64,000 nt of DNA from Warburgia ugandensis (GCA_035236585.1 CP141137.1:43236057-43300056); one strand, 5' to 3'. Counted from the first letter of the stretch, positions 43,457 to 57,699 are shown. Notes: generated by a model from the letters alone, not told the origin. A program made the numbers and translations.

Positions 43457-46360
43457 TGTAATATTCTAGAAAAAAGAAGAAGAGGGACCCAAATTAGAGG
43501 GGGTCATTTTGATAATGACACCCCCTTCGATTATGTCATTAGGGGGGGAGAAAGGCGGTGAACCACCCCCACGAGGAAAGCGGATCACTTGCATAAAACC
43601 TCTTTTTCTTCCCCTTTCCCCCTCCATCGTGCTCTCCCTCTTCCAGATCCCTATTTTCTCCTCACTCACCGTTGTCTTAGGGTTCTGGCAAGCAAACCTT
43701 GTGACCATCGAAAAAGGTCTCGTTTTTCCCCACTCTGGCTCTAATAAGATATGCCACTATCTCTCTCCTGTTCTTTTCTGGCTTTCCCCTCTTAGATCTA
43801 GGCAGAATTTGGTCTCACTGGCTAGTGGAACACTAGTGAAAATAGAACCATGGATCAAGGTTAGACTCACATTAAGGACAACTCAGATGATAGATCTGAG
43901 CCGTCGATGAAATTGTTGGACCTCAAAACCCTAGGAACGGTGAAAATAGATAAAAAAATCAAAGCATCTAGGACTCCAATTGAGTCAAAACAACCTGGAC
44001 AATTCGGGTTCATCGTCCTCAATGGATGATGTAACTAGGATGCTGACCATAATGCACAGGCACAAATGTTCCACTGTACACATGCGTAGCGCATGCGCAT
44101 GCAAGGACAACGTCGCATGTGGTCACAGCTGGGTGGAACGCCCGACATCCTGGAAATTGGGACGCACGCAGTGCATTCCGCTGCACATCCCGAATGCAGT
44201 GCATCCCGAGGATGCCAGTTTAAACTAGTGTAAACTATTCCGCAGGTGCAAACTGGGAATTTTGGTCAAGTTTTGATCTAAAATGGTTTTTTTGAGATTC
44301 TAAAGGTTATAGAAGCCCAATCTTTGATTTGAAAGGCCCGTTGGAATCGTTTGACAATGCAAACATGAATTTAACCTATAAACCATGATCTGAGCATAGT
44401 TAGTTGATCAAATCTAAGAAATAGTACCCAATTACTTAGATGAGGCCAATCAGAGGATGATCAAGCCTTAGAATTGGAATAATTGGATGATTTAAAAGAT
44501 GAATTGATGAATTTAAGGAAGGGATTAGGTGTATTCATCTTGGAATTGATTTGGCCCATTGATCTAACCCAGATCTTGGAATTTGTTGATCTGAGAGTGA
44601 TTTGACCATCGGATCAAGGTGTAAACTTTAGATACACTCTAAAATGAGTAGATGAACATGACATAGCACTGATTAAAGTTAGAATTTATGATCTAATCAT
44701 AAATAGAAGCCTTAAAGAACGATCCAATAGTTGGATCGCTGTAGATTCTATTGAGATGAAATAAATAATGCGAAATAGTACTGTGATACTGACATGTGAA
44801 TCAGAGCGCGCGGTTTGAGAGGAGTACACGGCTAATCTGATTTGGTTGTTCTTTGATTGAGGTAGGTGACTACATTTAATGTTCATATGTTTTTCTAAAA
44901 TCTCGATATGTCATAGCATCTTGTTTGATTCGAATGGTGGTAGCTTGATTTCTTTATTATGTGCATTGTGATTTGCAAGTTTTGTGTTATGATTGACATG
45001 AGATTTGATAATGCATTAAATGAATTTTATTCGATCTAGTTTTATAGTATTATTAATTATGGATATTGTATATAGAATATCTCTTCTTATTTCATCACTG
45101 AAATTGAATGATTTTCATAGAAATAATGATGGAGGCTTGGCGGCTAGTCCTTGAGAGGCTAACTCCAGGATGAGGGGTGTGCCTTGGATTGTGAGCCACG
45201 AGTGCTCCTGGGTTTTTACGAGATCTGTGATTTACGTGCTTGGTGATTTATGGTGGGTGTTTCTACCCAGCGGATGCCATGCTAGGAGGGATTAAGGCCG
45301 AGCACCCACCCTCTGAATTTATGAGATGATAGACACCTGCCCACAAATGGCATTCGGTAGGGATTGGTAATATGAGTAGTTCACATTACTGGTCCAGGCC
45401 TACCCATGGGGACGGACGACGAGTCTCCTGTTATGGTGTCGATGGGGAGCGGTAGTGGTTGAGACCTTAGTGTGGTTGCCACTATAGCACAACGATCTAT
45501 ACTTTTGTTTTGTATGCTTGCATGATGAGTGTGAAGATGTTATTTTGTGCCTCGGTGTGATGACACTCAGAGGATTGATATGAGTACTCATGATCTGTTG
45601 AACGAGTGTGTGGGACACTCATGGGAGCATGTACTTCGGGGTGCCCTACTTGTTATTATATGCTCATTGAGATTGGATCATATCCTATTTTACATCCACG
45701 AGATTATCATGTTTCATCGCATATGAAGTTTTAAGACTATATTGGCATTGCTTATGATACTTATATTTTCATGGATAATTGACCTACACTTATATCAGCA
45801 TTGTTATTTGATTTTTTTTCTTTTATTTATTATTATATTAAATGTCTGTGTACCTACACAAGTAATATCTTGCTGAGTTATTGCTTTGTTTTGCAATGCC
45901 TTAGATATTGAGCATGACAGTAGGAAAGGTAAGGCTGTGGTGGGACTGTGATAACAGTGGGGATCATTTTTACCTTACTGATAGATAGCTTGACATGAGT
46001 GATGAGATAGGGTCTATTTCAAATTTATATTATGGAATGTATACACTTACACTTGAGATGATTATGGCATTTATGCACTATGGACATGTTATTTAAGTAT
46101 GGTGGAATGTTATGATGGATAGACCTTGGGCTACATTATTATGTTTTCTAGATATTTATGGTTTGAAATAAAGGCGCCAATGGTTTTGACGTTGGATTTA
46201 ATATTGGTTTGGTTTAAAATTATTGCAACATATGTATATAAATTTTGTAACCATTTTGATGATGTTTTTGAAGTGCTGTGAAATGGAAATTTTTGACTAA
46301 GGGCTCCAGACCATATTATTTATTATTATATAAAATGTTAAAAAAACTTGGGGTGTTACA
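43457..46360 (+). mobile_element. Solo LTR (2904 bp) inserted in a Gypsy gag
   Basis: Begins TGTAATATTCTAG and ends GGGGTGTTACA (TG...CA), flanked by a perfect 5-bp target duplication CAGTG (43452-43456 and 46361-46365). Gag sequence of the host element continues on both sides, which fixes the boundaries. No internal domain, primer site or second LTR is present, so it is the scar left by recombination between two LTRs. It contains a CpG-rich block (44075-44215) and internal similarity to the LTR at 39159-42554, so it comes from a related family. Confidence 0.88.
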
Positions 46361-46500
46361 CAGTGGAGGTAGCCTACATGTTTGAAGAGGACTATCTCCA
46401 AAATCAAGAAGAATGATGAGAGAAAGAGATGGATAGTACTCGTGCAAGCTACTTAAGGAACAACAAGCAACCTTTCTTAGTAATAAGGCTTCAAAGATAT
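46361..46500 (+). mobile_element. Gypsy gag, second part after the solo LTR
   Basis: Directly after the second CAGTG the sequence encodes VAYMFEEDYLQNQEE, which continues the gag interrupted at 43456. Recognisable coding fades by about 46500. No pol follows here. Confidence 0.6.
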
Positions 46501-47290
46501 CAAGGACAATGATGGCTATAGGAATATTACATACATACCTCCATATTTAGAAGGTTTTAGCCCCACAATTAATTGTACATGTTCATGGTACAAATGTAAA
46601 AAATACACAAAATTATCAAATTTACATTGAAAAGAGTAATTTCACATTACAAGCTACATGACTAATCACATATGCCATAAATGAATTCTTGGGTCTTAAA
46701 AGGATCATTGGGTATCGTTGTTGAAGACAAAAGGCCCAAAAAACCTATATTTAATTCCAACACAAATAATGGTGAAAAGGTGACAATTTTCAAATTCAAG
46801 CACAATTGCACATATATCACCACCTTTGGAAGTTTATGGAATGAGTTTAATTCATAAACAATAGAGTCATATATAACATAGTCTATATAATGAAAGCTTC
46901 TTTGAAAAAGAAGAAGAATGCAACCACATCAAGACTTTTCACTTATTTTCTCTCTCCTACTCAACGAAAAGGATGAAGAATCAGCCAATGAGAAAAAGTC
47001 TTGTTAAAATAAGATATTGTAGCACAATTTATATACATGAGCGTACAAAGATCTTTAAGAATCAAGTCCATTCATCCTAGGCCAATCTAATCTAATGGTG
47101 GAGAAGGAATGAATTTAAGAAGGTTTACATGCCCTAAATGGATCCCATCCATTCAAATAAAGGTTAGTATGATCTAAGGGCTAAGATTAAAGTGAAGAAA
47201 AGAGGAAACCTAGCCGCCTTTTCAATGTTGAAAATTCAAACTAAATCTTAAGGAAAGTAAGATCTTAACAATCAAATCTCATCTAAGGGT
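46501..47290. other. Unassigned AT-rich DNA
   Basis: No gene or recognisable domain. It probably includes the outer edge of the LTR-like arm that starts about 47.3 kb, but I could not place a boundary. Confidence 0.4.
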
Positions 47291-50200
47291 TCATACATCT
47301 TAAGGTTTCTAAATCATTCACACACAACACATGTCCACTCTATGCCCCACCCTCTTTAGCACTTCTTAAATATGAAAAATTCTAGAGTTTCCTACTAAAT
47401 TTCCATTTGTTTCATTCCTTTTCCCATCAATTTTCTTTTCCTACTTATAATGAAAATCATGTCTCCACTCCTGCCTAAAATCCATTTTTTAATTTGGTTT
47501 CACCTCCTTCCCTTCCCTCTTAAGTTATCTCCTTGGTCCTCCTTTCTAATTCTTTCTTTTTCCCACTTTTTCCCTTCTTCTCTTAGACTATCTTCTTTAT
47601 TTTCTCCTTCCATTCCTATCTTATTTGTTCCATTATCACATCTCATTCCTACATTTGAATTTCACACCCCCCATCTAGTCATTGGTTCAAAATCAACATA
47701 GGTGGCTTGATCTTAACCCTTCACTTCCTTTAACCCTTAAGTTAGAAATCTATAAATTGAGGTGCTTTGTAGGGCTTAAACATCTTTTAACTTTCCCTAG
47801 AGTGCATAGCCAAGTCAAAGGAGAAACAGAAGGAGGAAAATCACCCTCACCCAAGCTCCCTTCAACCTTTAATGATCAAATTCCTTGGAGATAAAGGTAG
47901 GGTCTCAAGCTAGTCCAATTCCTTTTCTTGCTTGTTTTTCTTTTTCTTTTTCTTTCTCTACCATCTCCTATCTTTATCATGCACCTTCTTCAATAATGAA
48001 TTCATCTAGATTTTTCCTTTTTTAGATTGCTAATGTAGTTGCATGCATTCATCTAGGTTTTTCTTATTTAGATTGCTAATGTAGTTGTGTGCATCATCCT
48101 TCATGTTGCTTAGATTTGCATGCATAAATTAGTTGTAGTTTTTCTTTAGTTTTGAATGGTAATTTCTCATCTTTACTTGCTTTTGTAGTTCAAGATTTGA
48201 GTAATAATTCCTTTTAGCATCGAGTAGTATAGATAAATATCATGTCTCCCCTCCATTCCATTAGGGTTTACAAGCATACAAGCATAAGGTTTTCAAGGTA
48301 TCCTACTAATTTTTAGTGGATGCGTCTTTTTTCATGATCACTTGCTTGACATCTTTAGTAGTATGTTTAGGTTGCATTCATAGTAAATTTGCATGATAAT
48401 TTTGTTTCATTAGGTTAGGTTTACCTTGTAGATGTAGGTTGCAGCAAACTTTCCCATTTAGCTTTCTTAGTTTCCATGTTTTTACTCACTTTCTAATTTT
48501 CGAAGTACAGTAGTTTCTAATTTTAGATTCCAGTTCTAGATCTTAGATTTTCTTACTTTTTGTCTTTAGAAACTTTCCAATTTGCTTTCCATATACATTA
48601 GGAATGTTTTAGGATTATTTTAGAATGTAGTTGCATGGTAGATTCTTAGATATATCACTTCCCTAGTTTAGAAGTGGCACTTTTCCAATTTAGAAAACCA
48701 TGTTTGACCATATTTGACTTCCTATTTTTCATTGCTTATTTTCTAGGAAAATTTTAGGAACATCATGCGTAGTAGTCCATAAGAATTCTTAGTTTTGAAA
48801 GTCATGCATATCATGGTAGAATTAAACATCTTTGTTATATGTAGTGTAAGCATATCGCTTTCCATTTTCTAAGTTGCATGTATGGATGCTTCCATGCTAG
48901 ATTTGCATGCATCTCACATTATTTCCTATTCCATTCTCATTTTCCTTCATTCATACACTCTTTTCGTATTTCATTATCTTTCCACTTTCTAATTCCATAC
49001 ACTTTCTAATTCCTCATTTTTGCACACCCACTTTCGAATTTTAGGTTTATGCATTATCCATGTTAGTTAGCATGGATGCATCATTCCTCTTTCTTTCTTT
49101 CCTCTTTATTTTTTTATTTTTATGGATTGGACTAAAAAAATGGAAAGGATTCTTATAAATTGGGAAAATTTCTAATTTCTTAATTAATATTAAGGAAAAT
49201 AAGCAAATCCATCCATAAGTCACCTAGGTTCTTAGTTAAAAGGCACATATTGGGGGATAGGGATACACCATGTACCTACTTATCACTTAATCTCCTAAGG
49301 CTAGGAATGAGTGAGTTCTAAAACAAGGCCACTATCTCCAATTTATTTTCTTTTCTTCTATTTCTTGTTTAAGGAAGGAAGTCTCCTCTATGGTTCAACT
49401 TCCTTAAAGATGAATGACTTCTAAACCCTTCTTTATCTAAACTATCTAAAGTTGCCCACTTTCTTTTAAGAGTTTTCAGCTTAAGGAAAATGTAGTAGTC
49501 TTTTCTACTTCCCTTTCTATCATTCTTCTTTCTTTCTTGGGTGGTGATTATTTAGGGAAAAAGTGTTAGGACTCCTCTTTCCTAGATTGCATTGATACTT
49601 CATTCCCAAGGATCAATGGATGGGATTTGCTAATTGTGGTAAGTTGAGATATGTAGGATGAAAAGCTTGGCGGTAATTTAGTGTATTTTGGGTTGAACAG
49701 AAGTGTACAACCTCCTTTTGAGTGAGACAACATGTAGACCCTAGAGCGAAATTCAAGCCCAAATTCAAAGGACATTTACTTGCTTTGTTTACATGTTTTC
49801 TTTTCCTTGCTTATGTAACAATTGCTTGTAATTTGGCTATTAATGAAATAGTTCTTTTTCCTTTTCTTAGTTAATTTGTTCCTCACTTTTCTTGTTGAGT
49901 TAGTGTAATTTTAAAAAGTTACTTTAGTGTGTAGTTAGTTTTAGTTTAGATATTTCCTTATTTCGTAGTTAATCATAGTTTTAGATAGTTTCCTTATTTG
50001 TATTTTTAGAAAGTTTCCTTTTCTAGTTAGTTGTAGTTTTACAAAGTTTTCTAGTTTAGTTCCTTGCTTATTTAGATAGTTTATTAGTTTCTGTAATTAC
50101 TTGCTTTCTAATCCAGGGTTACTTTCTAATTAGTCTAGTTAGAAATTGTCCTTCTCTTGATTGGTTTGGTTAGGTTAAAGTAAGACAATTTAAATTCTAA

Positions 50201-50330
50201 TTAACCTCATTTATTAAAGAATCTTAGTGGAATTGACCCATATTTGCAATTCTATACTCTAATGGAACCATGCACTTGTGGTACTATTTAAGGCACTTCA
50301 TTTTGATGTCACTGCTCAATACTTGCAATG
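47290..50330 (+). mobile_element. LTR or leader region of a Gypsy-like element (left arm of a large inverted repeat)
   Basis: Non-coding, pyrimidine-rich DNA that aligns in reverse with 53880-56500. Paired landmarks: CTATGCCCCACCCTCTTTA with CCATGCCCCCCTTTAATAC; CTTGGAGATAAAGGTAGGGT with TTTGGAGATAAAGTTAGGGT; GTATTTTGGGTTGAACAGAA with GTATTTTGGGTTGAAGAGAA; ATTGACCCATATTTGCAATT with ATCGACCCGTATTTGCATTT. The last motif resembles one found near the 5' LTR/leader boundary of Tat/Athila-type elements. Assignment to that lineage is inference. Confidence 0.5.
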
Positions 50331-50599
50331 AAGTTTAATTAGATTTGGGTTTTAATGCTTTACCACTAGTCATAGTCTTAGGATTGCATGTAGGGTAGTT
50401 TCTTTTATTTTTGCATACTTTCCTTATTCTTGAAAAATTTGATGCATTCCTTTACATTTATGCATGAATTTGGAGGAGAATAAGGACTTGGAGGATGACC
50501 TTAGTATAGCTTCCTATTTTAATTTTTTATTTGAGTGGATTATAGTTAGGATGTGCTTATAAATTTTTATACACTACACTTCATTTAGATTTAAATTAA

Positions 50600-53100
50600 A
50601 GGGTTATAATAAAACATGTCAAGGGTGGGCTATCCTAACCCAGAAAAGGAGGTAGCCTATACATGGACCTGCCCTTGTCTACTATGAGCTATTCTAACTT
50701 CTTTCCAATTCTTAGATTAGTTGCATTTGTATGGTAGTGTAGACCATATAGAAAGCACTTCCTTACTTGTTGCATTCTAGGGTTTGCATTATATTTACTA
50801 TTTTCCTTGCATATTCGGACACATTTACATTCTTTGAGGTGAATATATGTTGATTCAAAGAGAAGAGGAGCTACTTATGTTAGGCGTAACCTAAAAGCCA
50901 TTCCTCCAAAGTAAATAAAGAAAAATTAACCTTTCAGCTTTCTTTCCATAGGGTTAGGATTTATTGTGTTCTTTTGCTTGTTAGCATCATTTTACATATA
51001 TGTTGCATTATCTAGTTTAGGTCGTCCCTAGACTAGGTAGGAAAAAAAAAGACAAAGAGGTACTCTTTCATTATATATAACGAATATCTTTTGTTGTATA
51101 CAAAGTTGAGTCAACTTAGGTAGGGGTCACATACTTAAGTAGATCTAATTAACCCTACATTAGATATGACCAAGGAAGCAAGGGATAAAAAATCACTTTC
51201 ATACTATTTCGCTCCTCAACCCTATGCTACAAAGAAATGTATGAGACAGAGACATGGTATAACCCTAATTTGTCCAATGCATTAGATAGATTGGCCAATA
51301 AGATGGACAGTAAATTGAATAGGTTAAATGCTTTAGTCAAGCTAGCAAGTCATCCAAGTAGCTTTGATACAAGAATTGTTATACCTATTTTAGCCCAACA
51401 TACCTCACTACTTCATGGCTATCAAGCTCTACTGACAATGCATATTATTTGGAGCAAGTGAATGAACCCAATGCATTTCCAAACCTTAGTGATTATTCTT
51501 ATGATGATACCAACTATCCTAGATGGACTAAGCATTTGAAACAAACATGGTCTCAAAATTATTAGGGCATATCATCATGGTTCCACCCTGCTCAACCCTT
51601 TCAAAGTACCTCAATGCCATAATAGTATGAGCTATATCAATCGTTTCCTCTACAACAGAGGGAACAATCATTGAAAGAGATCTTTAGGTTATATATAGAA
51701 GCAACTCAAATATCTATTATACATATGGAATCCTAAAGGGATCAAATAACTATTGTATTTAAGAAAGGGGTGAGGAAAAGAACAAGTAGAGGACTATGAG
51801 AAGCCCATCAACAACTATTTAAGGATAGTAGAAATATCCTACTCTCAAGACTCTTACGAGACAGAGAGTCAAGTGTCTAGACCATCCCTATTTTCTGCTA
51901 GTAATGATCCACTCAAGGCATGTCTCACTCATTCCAATTTTGATATAGACACCTCTAGTGATGAAGTAAAAAATTTATTGGATACTGAACCATTAATGGA
52001 CAATTCTTAATGGATAGCCTGAGTAGGATCCTCTCCATTGTCTGAAATGCAATTTGAGAAATATAATAAAGAAGAACTTGATTTGTACGTACAACCTTTG
52101 CAATAAAGTGCACACTATGATTGTTTAGGTTCATTTAAAACCTTACATGTAACTGCAAAATAGGAAGAAGAGTCACTTGATGTTCTGACCCAACATCAAC
52201 TAGCTCTATGGTGTTCATTAAAGGATATTGAGGGTATTATTTCTTTGCATCAAGAGGAAAGTGAACCAACATTATGGGAGATGTGGAGCCAGCTTAACCC
52301 TAGCTATCAATTCAAAGTAAGGGAGGAGGAATAATTCTTTAATGTAGTCCTATTTTGTCCTCAATTTGATAAAACATGGGACAAGTCACCTTGACTTGGT
52401 CCTATCAAATTTAAATTCACAATGGTCAATCATGCTTCATGAAAAGTTAAGCTTGGAATATTCACTGCACAAAATAGCCATAGGTATATAGTTAAAGTTG
52501 AAGAGAAAATATAACTTAGAGATCCTAAAAAAGATAAATGAAGACTTTTAGCCCATGTGAATTTAAAGCCAGTCTTTCATTTTGAGGATTATAACTAAAT
52601 TTCAAATTTCTCTTCAGAGGACATTAGTTTCCTAGTTGGTCTCATTACTCTTCATCTCGGTCAATTGTTGAGAAAATATCTTGTGCACCAATTATCTCTT
52701 GAGTTTATAGTTATGTTTAAGTCATATGAAACCTAGAAAATAATAGAGGGCATCCTTGGTAAACCCATAGCGTTTAGCCTTCCTATGTTACTTTTTCACT
52801 AGTTAACCCCTTAAGCCTTTCCTTTGTTAGCCAAACAACCATTACTCTATTTAAATCTTATAATATATCCATTATCTAGTTGTTTTGGAAATATGTAGAG
52901 ATGGTTGAAGATTATCTTAAAGAAAAGTATGAGCAACACAAGTCAAGATATGAGTAAAAAGGACTAATTTATTTTTATTTTTATTTTTTTTCAAAGAAAG
53001 GCTATACCAAAAGAAAATTTTAAGAAAAAAATAGCCAATGAAAATCAAATGTTCATTCTTATGGTAGAAAAGAAAATTGTGAATACAATATTAGAAGACC
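50600..53100 (+). mobile_element. Degenerate internal region of the same Gypsy-like element
   Basis: Stop-ridden sequence with short gag-like stretches (51237-51461 and around 51660-51790). Part of it, 52380-52930, is repeated in reverse at 57700-58280; a long shared landmark is TTTTGGAAAATATGTAGAGATGGTTGA-like sequence near 52880-52910. No intact domain remains. Confidence 0.4.
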
Positions 53101-53199
53101 TTTACATATCTTCCAAACAACCTTTGTGTACCTTTATACCATTCTTTTGATAACCTAGTCCCAAGCCTATATTTCATTCTAATAGAAGCTGTAGCTTAA

Positions 53200-53795
53200 T
53201 CTTAGGAGTATGACTTGGATATGGTTTCCTTGATCTTGTAGGATATTGTCGTAGATTCCTAGAAGGATTCTCTCGCATAGCATTAACTCATTGACCATAA
53301 AGGAAACAAAGTTTTTTTGGAGTGATGCCTGTGAAACATGCTTTCAAGAGCTGAAGAAGAGACTCACTACTGCACCAATCTTAACACTTACTTCTGGCAA
53401 TGGAGGATTTGTGATATTTTGTGATGCTTGGGGCAATGGTCTTCGATATGTATTGATGCAATATGGGAAGGTGATCACTTATGCTTTCCAACAGTTGAAG
53501 AAGCGTGAAGTGAACTATCTCACACACGATCTGGAACTTGCAGTGGTGGTATTTACCTTAAAGATTTGACCACATTATTTATATGGTGAGAAGTTCAAAG
53601 TTTTCACAAACCATTAAAGCCTTAAGCACATTTTCTCACATGTTGACTTGAATATGAGGCAATCAAAATGGATGGAATATCTTACGGATTACAAATTTTC
53701 CATCAAAGACCACCTTGCAAAAAAAAATGTATTGGCTAATGCATTGAGTAGGAAATCAAGAGCACTGATTGCTAAGTGATAGTTAGATCAGCTTT
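53200..53795 (+). mobile_element. Chromovirus-type Gypsy reverse transcriptase end and RNase H fragment
   Basis: Encodes a degenerate [14 protein letters not shown] motif, then [68 protein letters not shown] and LANALSRKS. This is the order found at the RT/RNase H end of Tekay/Del-type elements. The catalytic Asp of CDA is retained, but stops occur after 53569 and within the later motifs. It is isolated from any integrase. Confidence 0.8.
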
Positions 53796-53879
53796 TGTTG
53801 ATAGAATTCTGTAAGCATAGTTAGATGACAAAGAGACTTAAAATTTATGTAAGATCGATGGTATTACTAGAGGAATAGA

Positions 53880-56500
53880 TGGAAGCATCTATTTTCAAGG
53901 AAGATTGGTAGTTCTAGTAGTAGCAAAGTCATGTATCTTAATATTTATAGCAAGTGTGTTGTTCTATTAAAGTATAGAAAATGCAAATACGGGTCGATCC
54001 TAGGAGGACTCTTTGGTAAATGGAGTTAATTAAAATTTAGATCATTTTACTTTAACCTAGTTGAGCATTCAAGAAAATGAACAAAGAAGTAAATATTAAA
54101 CTAAGAACTAACTAAGAAAGAAGCAATTAAATTAAGCAAATGGAAAGTAAACCCTAATTAAGAAAGAAAACAATTAAGGAAACTAGGAAGCTACATAAAA
54201 CAAAAACTAACTAAGAATTAATGTAAGATAACAGATTACTAAGAAAGGAAAAGAACTATTTCATTAATGAAAAAATTAAAAGAATTTTTTACATAAGAAA
54301 GCAATAAAGAAAGCAAGTACAAGACCTTCAAATCTAGGCTTAAATTTAGCTGTAGAGATCTCATGTTGTGTCACTCAATAGGATATTATACACTTCTCTT
54401 CAACCCAAAATACATTAAAGTTACTAAGAAGCTTTTCTCATCTTTACCCTAATAATATTACACAAACCAAAACAAATCCCATCCAATGATCTTTAGGAAT
54501 GAAGTATTAGGGAAACTAAGAACAGAGGAGCTTAAGACCTTTTCTAAAGAATCACCATCACATGAAAGAAAGAGGAAGATGGAAATGGAGATAGAAGAAG
54601 GTATGACATTTTCCTTAAGTTAGAAACTCTAAAAAGAGGGTAACTTCAAGGACTTTGAAAGAAAGGAGATAAGCAATCATTTGTCTTTAATGAAGGGTGA
54701 ACCATAGAAGAGGTTTCCTACCTTAAACATGAAATAGAATAAAAGGAAATGAAAGAGGGAGACAATGGCTCTAGGATTAGGACTCACCAATTCCAGCCTT
54801 AGGAGATGAGGCAAGAAATAGGGTACATGGTGTAATCCTACCCTTCAACATAAATCCCTTAGCTAGGAATCTAGGTGTTTTTATGAATGAATTTAGAAGT
54901 TTCCTCAACCTTATCTAGGAAGTAGAAAGTTTTCTTAATTACCATATAATAACAAAAGGATTCTTTCCTTTTCCTTATTCCAACTCCAAAAAGTAAAATT
55001 GTAAAGAAGAGATAGAAGAACCATGCATGCATACATGAACTATGACTTATGCGTGCAATAAAAAATAGAAAGTATGTGAGTGTCTGAAAATAGAAAGTGA
55101 ATGGGTAAGGGGGTGGAAATATGGTAGAATGGTGTGTGAAAGGGAAGAGAGTGAGAGATGGGAGTGGAGGGTGGATGCGATCTAGCATGGAAAGATAGCA
55201 CGCTTGTGATGATGGAAAGTATGTGTGTGTGTGTGAAACTAACATGTATGGGATTTCTAAAATTATTCTAGAATGATTGCAAAGAAAATTAGAAAGTTGA
55301 ACTAAACTAAGCATGAGTTTCTAAATTAGGAAATTGCCATGTTTCTAAATTAGGAAAGTGATAAATCTAAGATTCTAACATGTAATTAGTTTCTTAAATA
55401 GTTCTAAAGTAATCCTAAATGTATGAAAAGAAAAATGGAAAGTTACCAAAGCTAAAAACAAAGAATTTAAGATCTAAATTTGTAAATATAAAATTAGAAT
55501 GCATTCTACTTCTAAATTGTAGAAGTGCTAAAATAAGAAAAAATTAAAATGACGAAGACATTCTAAACTAGAACAATGATCTATGATGAATGGATGTTAG
55601 GCTATGCTATAATGAAAGTGTAAAATACATGCAAACCTAGTGCTATGCGTGCAATCCTAAAATTAGAAACTATCTCAAAAAAGAAACTACTATGCATATA
55701 ATTAGAAAGTGCTAAAATCTATAAAACTAAATGATGAATGGATGCTATGCTATAGACTAGGTATGTGATACTTGAAAGAACTAAACATGTAAAGCTTCCA
55801 TGCATGTAAAACTTATCTAGGTAAGCGCTATACGTTTACTATTTAGAAGGTGGTATGCATGTATGCAAGGGTGATGGTTCATGCATGTGATACTTAAGGT
55901 CATGCACCTAAGATAATCCTAACATGGAATACAAAGATAAACTGAAGATGGATGTAATTCTATATGATGCATGCAAGAGAATGGAGATGGAAGAGAAATA
56001 AAAATAAAATAAGAAAGAAAGAAATTGGAATAGTTTAAGACCCTAACTTTATCTCCAAAGGATTTGAAGATTAATGTGTTATGGGAGCTTGGGTGGGGGT
56101 GATCTTCCTCTTTCTATTTCTTCTAAGTGTTGCTTCGATCTCCAGGAAAAGTTGAAAGATCCTAAACCCATTCATAACACCCCTATTTATAAGTTTTTAT
56201 AATGGTAGTCAAGGGGATTGAATGGTTAAGATTAAGCCACTTACTTAGAATGGAATGGAGGGCTAGATGGGGGGAAATCTTTTTCATATAAGGAAATGGG
56301 ATAGAGATGGAAGGGAAAGAGAGAGAAAGAAAGAGGAAAGGCTAAGGGAGGAAAGGGAATAAGTGGGAAAGGAAAGAGAAAGGAAAGGGAAAGGAAAGTA
56401 GGTGGAGGGAATGAAGGGGGATTCAAAATTAGAAAGTATTAAAGGGGGGCATGGAATACATATGTGTGTGTGTATGCGTTGTGTTTTGAAAACCCTAAGA
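53880..56500 (-). mobile_element. LTR or leader region, antisense (right arm of the large inverted repeat)
   Basis: Reverse complement of 47290-50330 with substantial divergence and indels. The minus strand carries TATAAATAGG near 56190, a plausible promoter of the element, followed by CCCACCCAAGCTCCC and GATAAAGTTAGGGTC. It is non-coding; frames at 54871-55314 and 56241-56595 are low-complexity products of pyrimidine-rich DNA. Confidence 0.5.
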
Positions 56501-56692
56501 TGCATGGAGCATTGGCATGTGGGTTTATAATGTAGCTTGGAAGGTACAAATTGCTCATTGAAGGGCAAAATTGACAATCTTGTACATTTTTTCATTTGTA
56601 ACTTGGACTTGAAATTGTAGAATTAACCATAATTAGTGATAATTAAGTAATTTTTGGAGCTAAAATTTTCTAAATATAGGGATATATATGTA

Positions 56693-56747
56693 ATATACAT
56701 ACATACATACATGCATGCATACATACATACATACATACATACATATC
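56693..56747. repeat. (CATA)n microsatellite
   Basis: Tetranucleotide CATA/CATG repeats at the outer edge of the antisense arm. Confidence 0.9.
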
Positions 56748-56759
56748 AAATACCACCAG

Positions 56760-57690
56760 ACTTAGATCTTGCTAGTCCATTAGCAAAATTGCAAAAATAG
56801 AAAAGAAGAAATCTAGAAACAAATCCTAACCACTTTTCTTTGTGCTATTGTCTACACTTAGCATACATCAAAAGCCTTTAAACCCCTATGTTAGCCATAG
56901 TGGATGAGTTGTAGTGGCATAAGGGTTTCTAAAAATACTACCCATAAACACTTTTAAAAACCTTATGAAAGTCCTTTATGTTTCTTAATGAATCTTCCTA
57001 TATTTAGCTTATATTAAACTCCTAACTTTAGCATATTAATATAAACATCCAACAATTCCAAATCCTACCATTATGTTAAAGATATTCCATTAATTCGTAA
57101 AATCTTGGATTGTGAGTGTGTGATATAACTACTATATGTACAATTATTGGTCTCTAAGGAATTATAACCTAAATTATCATCCAAATGTATGTTTGACTTC
57201 AAATCTCACATGATTTTCTTTGACACTTAGAAAGAAGTCATTCAGAAAAGTGTAAATCTTTCATTAATATGTGAGTAGAATAATGTTCACTAAGACCAAA
57301 ATTCTTACATATTTTCATAAAAAAGAATGATAACTCAAAAAGAATTTGATACTTATCTCATGAAAGGATATAAACTATTAGGAATGTTACTCTACCAATT
57401 TTTCCATTCACTTATAACCATATCCTGAGATCAGGTTAAGACTTCTATTAAGATGTAACATGGGCTTAGGATAGAGCTATTAAAAGAATGATTGTAAGGA
57501 TTATAAATATTGTTTTGAAAAATATGTAAAGGTCTTCAAAGATATATTCAAAACTTTCTTTTCTACCAATAAGAGTGAACATTTCCTCTTTTGTTAGCTA
57601 TTTCTTCATTTTCCACTTTTGATATATAATCTTTCTTTGAATTTCTCTCTTTTTGCGCTTTTTTTGTTGTTCATATTTGAATTGTATTTC
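56760..57690. other. AT-rich DNA without recognised features
   Basis: No open frame or motif supports a gene. It lies between two segments that match the sense element, so it is probably internal retroelement sequence that has decayed. Confidence 0.4.
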
Positions 57691-57699
57691 TCATACTTT

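Noticed and set aside
54871..55314. 147-codon minus-strand frame
   Set aside because: Low-complexity product of pyrimidine-rich LTR-like DNA; the other arm of the inverted repeat does not conserve it.
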